Part shown: positions 61,209 to 64,000 of the stretch, piece after piece
Layout: the number at the start of each line of letters is the position of its first letter
Numbering within the stretch: position 1 is the first letter of the stretch
Assembly (NCBI RefSeq): GCF_015291745.1
Contig: NZ_CP030059.1
Location: 6,599,501 to 6,663,500 of the forward strand
From: Bradyrhizobium sp. CCBAU 53351
Lineage (GTDB): Bacteria; Pseudomonadota; Alphaproteobacteria; Rhizobiales; Xanthobacteraceae
DNA length: 64,000 nucleotides
Direction of reading: 5' to 3'
Position numbers and translations under genes: made by a program
Notes under the pieces: generated by a model
The model's database searches: none
What the model saw: the letters and a program-made list of their open reading frames with translations, nothing else
Told to the model about the DNA's origin: nothing

Positions 61209-62087
61209 ATGGAGCTGTTCACCAACCAGGTCCTGGCCGGCATTGCCACGGGCGCGATCTATGCCTGCATGGCGCTCGCCGTCGTCATGATCTACCAGGC
61301 CATCGACCATCTCAACTTCGCCCAAGGCGAGATGGCGATGTTCTCGACCTTCATATCCTGGCAGCTGATGCAATGGGGCGTGTCTTACTGGGCCGCCTTC
61401 GTGATCACGCTGGCATTCTCCTTCGTCGCCGGCATCGCGATCGAGCGCATCCTGTTCAAGCCGCTTGCGAAAGCGCCGGTGCTGACCAACGTCGCCGGCT
61501 TCATCGCGTTGTTCGCGATCATCAACTCCTCGGCCGGCCTGATCTGGGACTTCACCATCAAGCAGTATCCGACCCCGTTCGGCTCCTCGCCGTTCCTGGG
61601 CAGCCAGCTGATCTCGACCCACCAGGCCGGCATGATCGGCGTCACCGTGCTGCTGCTGCTCGGCCTCTACTTCTTCTTCCAGTACACGCGGATCGGTCTT
61701 GCGATGCGCGCGGCCGCCTCGGTGCCTGAATCGGCCCGCCTCGTCGGCATCAACACGAGCTGGATGATCGCGCTCGGCTGGGGCATGGCGACCGCCATCG
61801 GATCGATCGCCGGCATGCTGATCGCACCGGTGGTGTTCCTCGAGCCCAACATGATGGGCGGCGTGCTGATCTACGGCTTTGCCGCCGCGGTGCTCGGCGG
61901 ATTGTCGAGCCCGTTCGGCGCCGTGGTCGGCGGCTTCCTGGTCGGCGTCTTCGAGAACCTCGCCGGCACCTACATCCCCGGCGTCGGCAACGAGCTGAAA
62001 CTCCCGATCGCGCTTGCGCTGATCATCTCCGTCCTGGTCGTCAAACCCGCTGGCCTGTTCGGCCGGCAAATCGTCAAGCGAGTTTGA
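61209..62087 (+). CDS. LivH-type ABC transporter permease
   Basis: A 292-residue inner-membrane permease with about eight hydrophobic segments. Motifs: VLAGIATGAIYACMALAVVM, IDHLNFAQGEMAMFSTFI, ERILFKPLAKAPVLTNVAG, MRAAASVPESARLVGINTSW and FAAAVLGGLSSPFGAVVGGF. Operon with the ATPases upstream and LivM-type gene 2 bases downstream. Confidence 0.92.
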   Translation: MELFTNQVLAGIATGAIYACMALAVVMIYQAIDHLNFAQGEMAMFSTFISWQLMQWGVSYWAAFVITLAFSFVAGIAIERILFKPLAKAPVLTNVAGFIALFAIINSSAGLIWDFTIKQYPTPFGSSPFLGSQLISTHQAGMIGVTVLLLLGLYFFFQYTRIGLAMRAAASVPESARLVGINTSWMIALGWGMATAIGSIAGMLIAPVVFLEPNMMGGVLIYGFAAAVLGGLSSPFGAVVGGFLVGVFENLAGTYIPGVGNELKLPIALALIISVLVVKPAGLFGRQIVKRV

Positions 62088-62089
62088 TC

Positions 62090-63109
62090 ATGAGCGCTGC
62101 AGAAGAAGTCGTTGCAGAAGGCCACCAGGCGGTCGAGGCGGTTCCGAAGCGAGCCATGACGCTCGGCACGGGTACCTCGCTGCTGGTGCTGGCGGTGCTG
62201 TTGCTCGTGCCGGTGTTCGTCAAGAACTTCATCATCTTCCAGATGACGATGCTCCTGATCTACGGCCTTGCCGTGCTGGCGCTAAACATCCTGACGGGCG
62301 GAAGCGGCCAGTTCTCGCTCGGCCAGAGCGCGTTCTACGCAGTCGGCGCCTACACGTCGGCGGTGCTGATGGAGTATTTCAACGTCAATTACGCGCTGAC
62401 GATTCCGATCTCCGCCACGGTCTGCTTCGGATTCGGTTACCTGTTCGGCAAGCCGGCGCTGAGGCTGTCTGGCGTCTACCTCGCGCTCGCGACCTTCGCG
62501 CTCGCCACCGCTATGCCGCAGCTCCTGAAGCTGAACTTCCTGGAACACTGGACCGGCGGCGTGCAAGGCCTCGTCGTCACCAAGCCGGACGCGCCGTTCG
62601 GCTTGCCGATGTCGCAGGACATGTGGTTGTACTACTTCACCCTCGCGGTGACGCTCGCGATCTACATCTTCTCGGTCAACCTGCTGCGCTCCCGCTCGGG
62701 CCGCGCCTTCATGGCGATCCGCGACAACGAGATCGCGGCCTCCTCGATGGGCGTCAACGTCGCACTGTACAAGACGCTGGCCTTCGGGGTGTCCGCCGGC
62801 ATCACCGGCGTTGCCGGCTCGCTGGGCGCCATCGCGGTTCAGTTCGTCGCGCCGGACAGCTACACCATCACGCTCGCGATCTCGCTGTTCCTCGGCATGG
62901 TCGTCGGCGGCGTCGGCTGGCTGCCCGGCTCGTTCGTCGGCGCGGCCTTCATCATCTTCGTGCCGAACATGGCGGAGAGCATCTCCAAGGGCCTCTCCGG
63001 CGCAGTGTTCGGCGTGCTGCTGTTCCTGGTCATCTACCTCGTGCCGCACGGCGCAAGGCAGATTGCGATCATGGGCCAGCAATTCGCCGGCAAGCTCAGA
63101 AGAAACTGA
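62090..63109 (+). CDS. LivM-type ABC transporter permease
   Basis: A 339-residue permease with about nine membrane segments. Motifs: LIYGLAVLALNILTGGSGQF, SLGQSAFYAVGAYTSAVLME, KPALRLSGVYLALATFALAT, FMAIRDNEIAASSMGVNVAL and LFLGMVVGGVGWLPGSFVGA. The ATG at 62090 is taken rather than the TTG at 62084, which overlaps the preceding stop. Precedes the binding-protein gene by 38 bases. Confidence 0.92.
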   Translation: MSAAEEVVAEGHQAVEAVPKRAMTLGTGTSLLVLAVLLLVPVFVKNFIIFQMTMLLIYGLAVLALNILTGGSGQFSLGQSAFYAVGAYTSAVLMEYFNVNYALTIPISATVCFGFGYLFGKPALRLSGVYLALATFALATAMPQLLKLNFLEHWTGGVQGLVVTKPDAPFGLPMSQDMWLYYFTLAVTLAIYIFSVNLLRSRSGRAFMAIRDNEIAASSMGVNVALYKTLAFGVSAGITGVAGSLGAIAVQFVAPDSYTITLAISLFLGMVVGGVGWLPGSFVGAAFIIFVPNMAESISKGLSGAVFGVLLFLVIYLVPHGARQIAIMGQQFAGKLRRN

Positions 63110-63147
63110 AACCCTCAAAGACTGTTGTTTAAACCAAGGAGACCGAA

Positions 63148-64000
63148 TTGCATTTTGGAAGAACACTGCGAGCCGCCGCGCTGGTCACGGCAACGGCGGC
63201 CATTGCCCTCACCTCCGGCGCTGCACTCGCCCAGAAGAAATACGACACCGGCGCAAGTGATACCGAGATCAAGATCGGCAACATCATGCCGTACAGCGGT
63301 CCGGCGTCGGCCTATGGCGTCATCGGCAAGACCGAAGAAGCCTATTTCAAGATGATCAACGACAAGGGCGGCATCAACGGCCGCAAGATCAACTTCGTCA
63401 CCTATGATGACGGATATTCGCCGCCCAAGGCTGTCGAGCAGGTCCGCAAGCTGGTCGAGAGCGACGAGGTTCTGGTCGTCTTCAATCCGCTCGGCACGCC
63501 CTCGAACAGCGCGATCCAGAAGTACCTCAACGCCAAGAAGATCCCCCAGCTGTTCGTCGCCACCGGCGCCACCAAGTGGAACGACCCGAAGAACTTCCCC
63601 TGGACCATCGGCTGGCAGCCCTCCTACCAGAGCGAAGCGCATATCTACGCGAAATGGCTGATGAAGGAGAAGCCGGACGCCAAGGTCGCGATCCTCTACC
63701 AGAACGACGATTTCGGCAAAGACTACCTCAAGGGCACCAAGGACGGCCTCGGCGCCAAGGCCTCGTCCATGATCATCATGGAAGAGAGCTATGAAGTGTC
63801 CGAGCCCTCGATCGACGGCCACATCGTCAAGATCAAGGCGGCCAATCCCGACGTGCTCCTGATCTATGCGACGCCGAAGTTCGCGGCCCAGACCATCAAG
63901 AAGACGGCCGAGCTCAGCTGGAAGCCGCTGCAGATCCTCACCAACGTGTCGATCTCGGTCGGCAGCGTGATGAAGCCGGCCGGCTTCGAAAACGCGCAGG
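63148..64000 (+). CDS. LivK-type ABC transporter substrate-binding protein (runs off window)
   Basis: The first 284 codons of a type I periplasmic binding protein. The start is a TTG at 63148 with AAGGAGA 6 bases upstream and a good signal peptide directly after (AALVTATAAIALTSGAALAQ); no ATG or GTG fits this role. Mature motifs: TEIKIGNIMPYSGPASAYGV, INDKGGINGRKINFVTYDDG, GTPSNSAIQKYLNAKKIPQL and KVAILYQNDDFGKDYLKG. It would deliver substrate to the LivGFHM-type transporter encoded just upstream; proteins of this type in R. palustris bind aromatic or fatty acids. Confidence 0.9.
   Translation, partial: MHFGRTLRAAALVTATAAIALTSGAALAQKKYDTGASDTEIKIGNIMPYSGPASAYGVIGKTEEAYFKMINDKGGINGRKINFVTYDDGYSPPKAVEQVRKLVESDEVLVVFNPLGTPSNSAIQKYLNAKKIPQLFVATGATKWNDPKNFPWTIGWQPSYQSEAHIYAKWLMKEKPDAKVAILYQNDDFGKDYLKGTKDGLGAKASSMIIMEESYEVSEPSIDGHIVKIKAANPDVLLIYATPKFAAQTIKKTAELSWKPLQILTNVSISVGSVMKPAGFENAQ

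Overview
The window looks like a chromosomal segment of a Bradyrhizobium-type alphaproteobacterium (Nitrobacteraceae, Hyphomicrobiales). The evidence is high GC with strong third-position GC, a CycM-type membrane cytochrome c, a Tad/Cpa pilus locus, a urt-ure urea cluster, a pim-type dicarboxylate beta-oxidation cluster, and several families of long palindromic intergenic repeats of the kind common in that group. The assignment is by recognition, not by a database search. No tRNA, rRNA, CRISPR array or prophage was seen.

Layout. 1-8341 (minus strand): a complete urea ABC transporter (urtABCDE) followed by ureD-ureA-ureB, a small HD-domain alarmone-hydrolase-like gene, and the 5' part of ureC. 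A textbook sigma-54 promoter lies just upstream of urtA. 8757-11184: a stress/cold set of RhlE-type DEAD-box helicase, an extended IF-1 and a cold-shock protein. 11210-24219: a Tad pilus locus with TadE-like pseudopilins, a stand-alone secretin N-domain protein, Flp pilin, CpaA, then cpaBCDEF-tadBC and convergent tadD; CtrA-like TTAA-N7-TTAR motifs precede several of these units. 24398-34757: a small membrane protein, an M17 aminopeptidase overlapping an NlpC/P60 endopeptidase, and a yej peptide transporter with two tandem binding proteins. 34968-37381: cycM, kdsB and pheA. 37413-38523: an IS110-family element. 38615-49784: an LLM oxidoreductase, metF-metH, a GST, an ArsR regulator divergent from a threonine/serine dehydratase, a GNAT acetyltransferase and glpK, with several dispersed repeats between them. 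50061-58623 (minus): SDR, two acyl-CoA dehydrogenases, thiolase, acyl-CoA ligase and a fused hydratase/dehydrogenase, in the same gene order as the pimFABCD genes of Rhodopseudomonas palustris. 58755-64000: a divergent IclR regulator, then a LivGFHM-type ABC transporter and the start of its binding protein.

How the parts work together. The urt-ure block takes up urea and hydrolyses it under probable nitrogen control. The pim-like block plus the LivGFHMK transporter would import and beta-oxidise dicarboxylic or fatty acids under IclR control. The Tad block builds an adhesive Flp pilus, probably cell-cycle regulated.

The most striking observation is in the IS110 element. Its non-coding left end folds into two loops, and short segments in them match, in the order left target, right target, left donor, right donor, the DNA at the element's own junctions. 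It therefore reads as a bridge RNA whose guides explain the insertion into a dispersed palindromic repeat.
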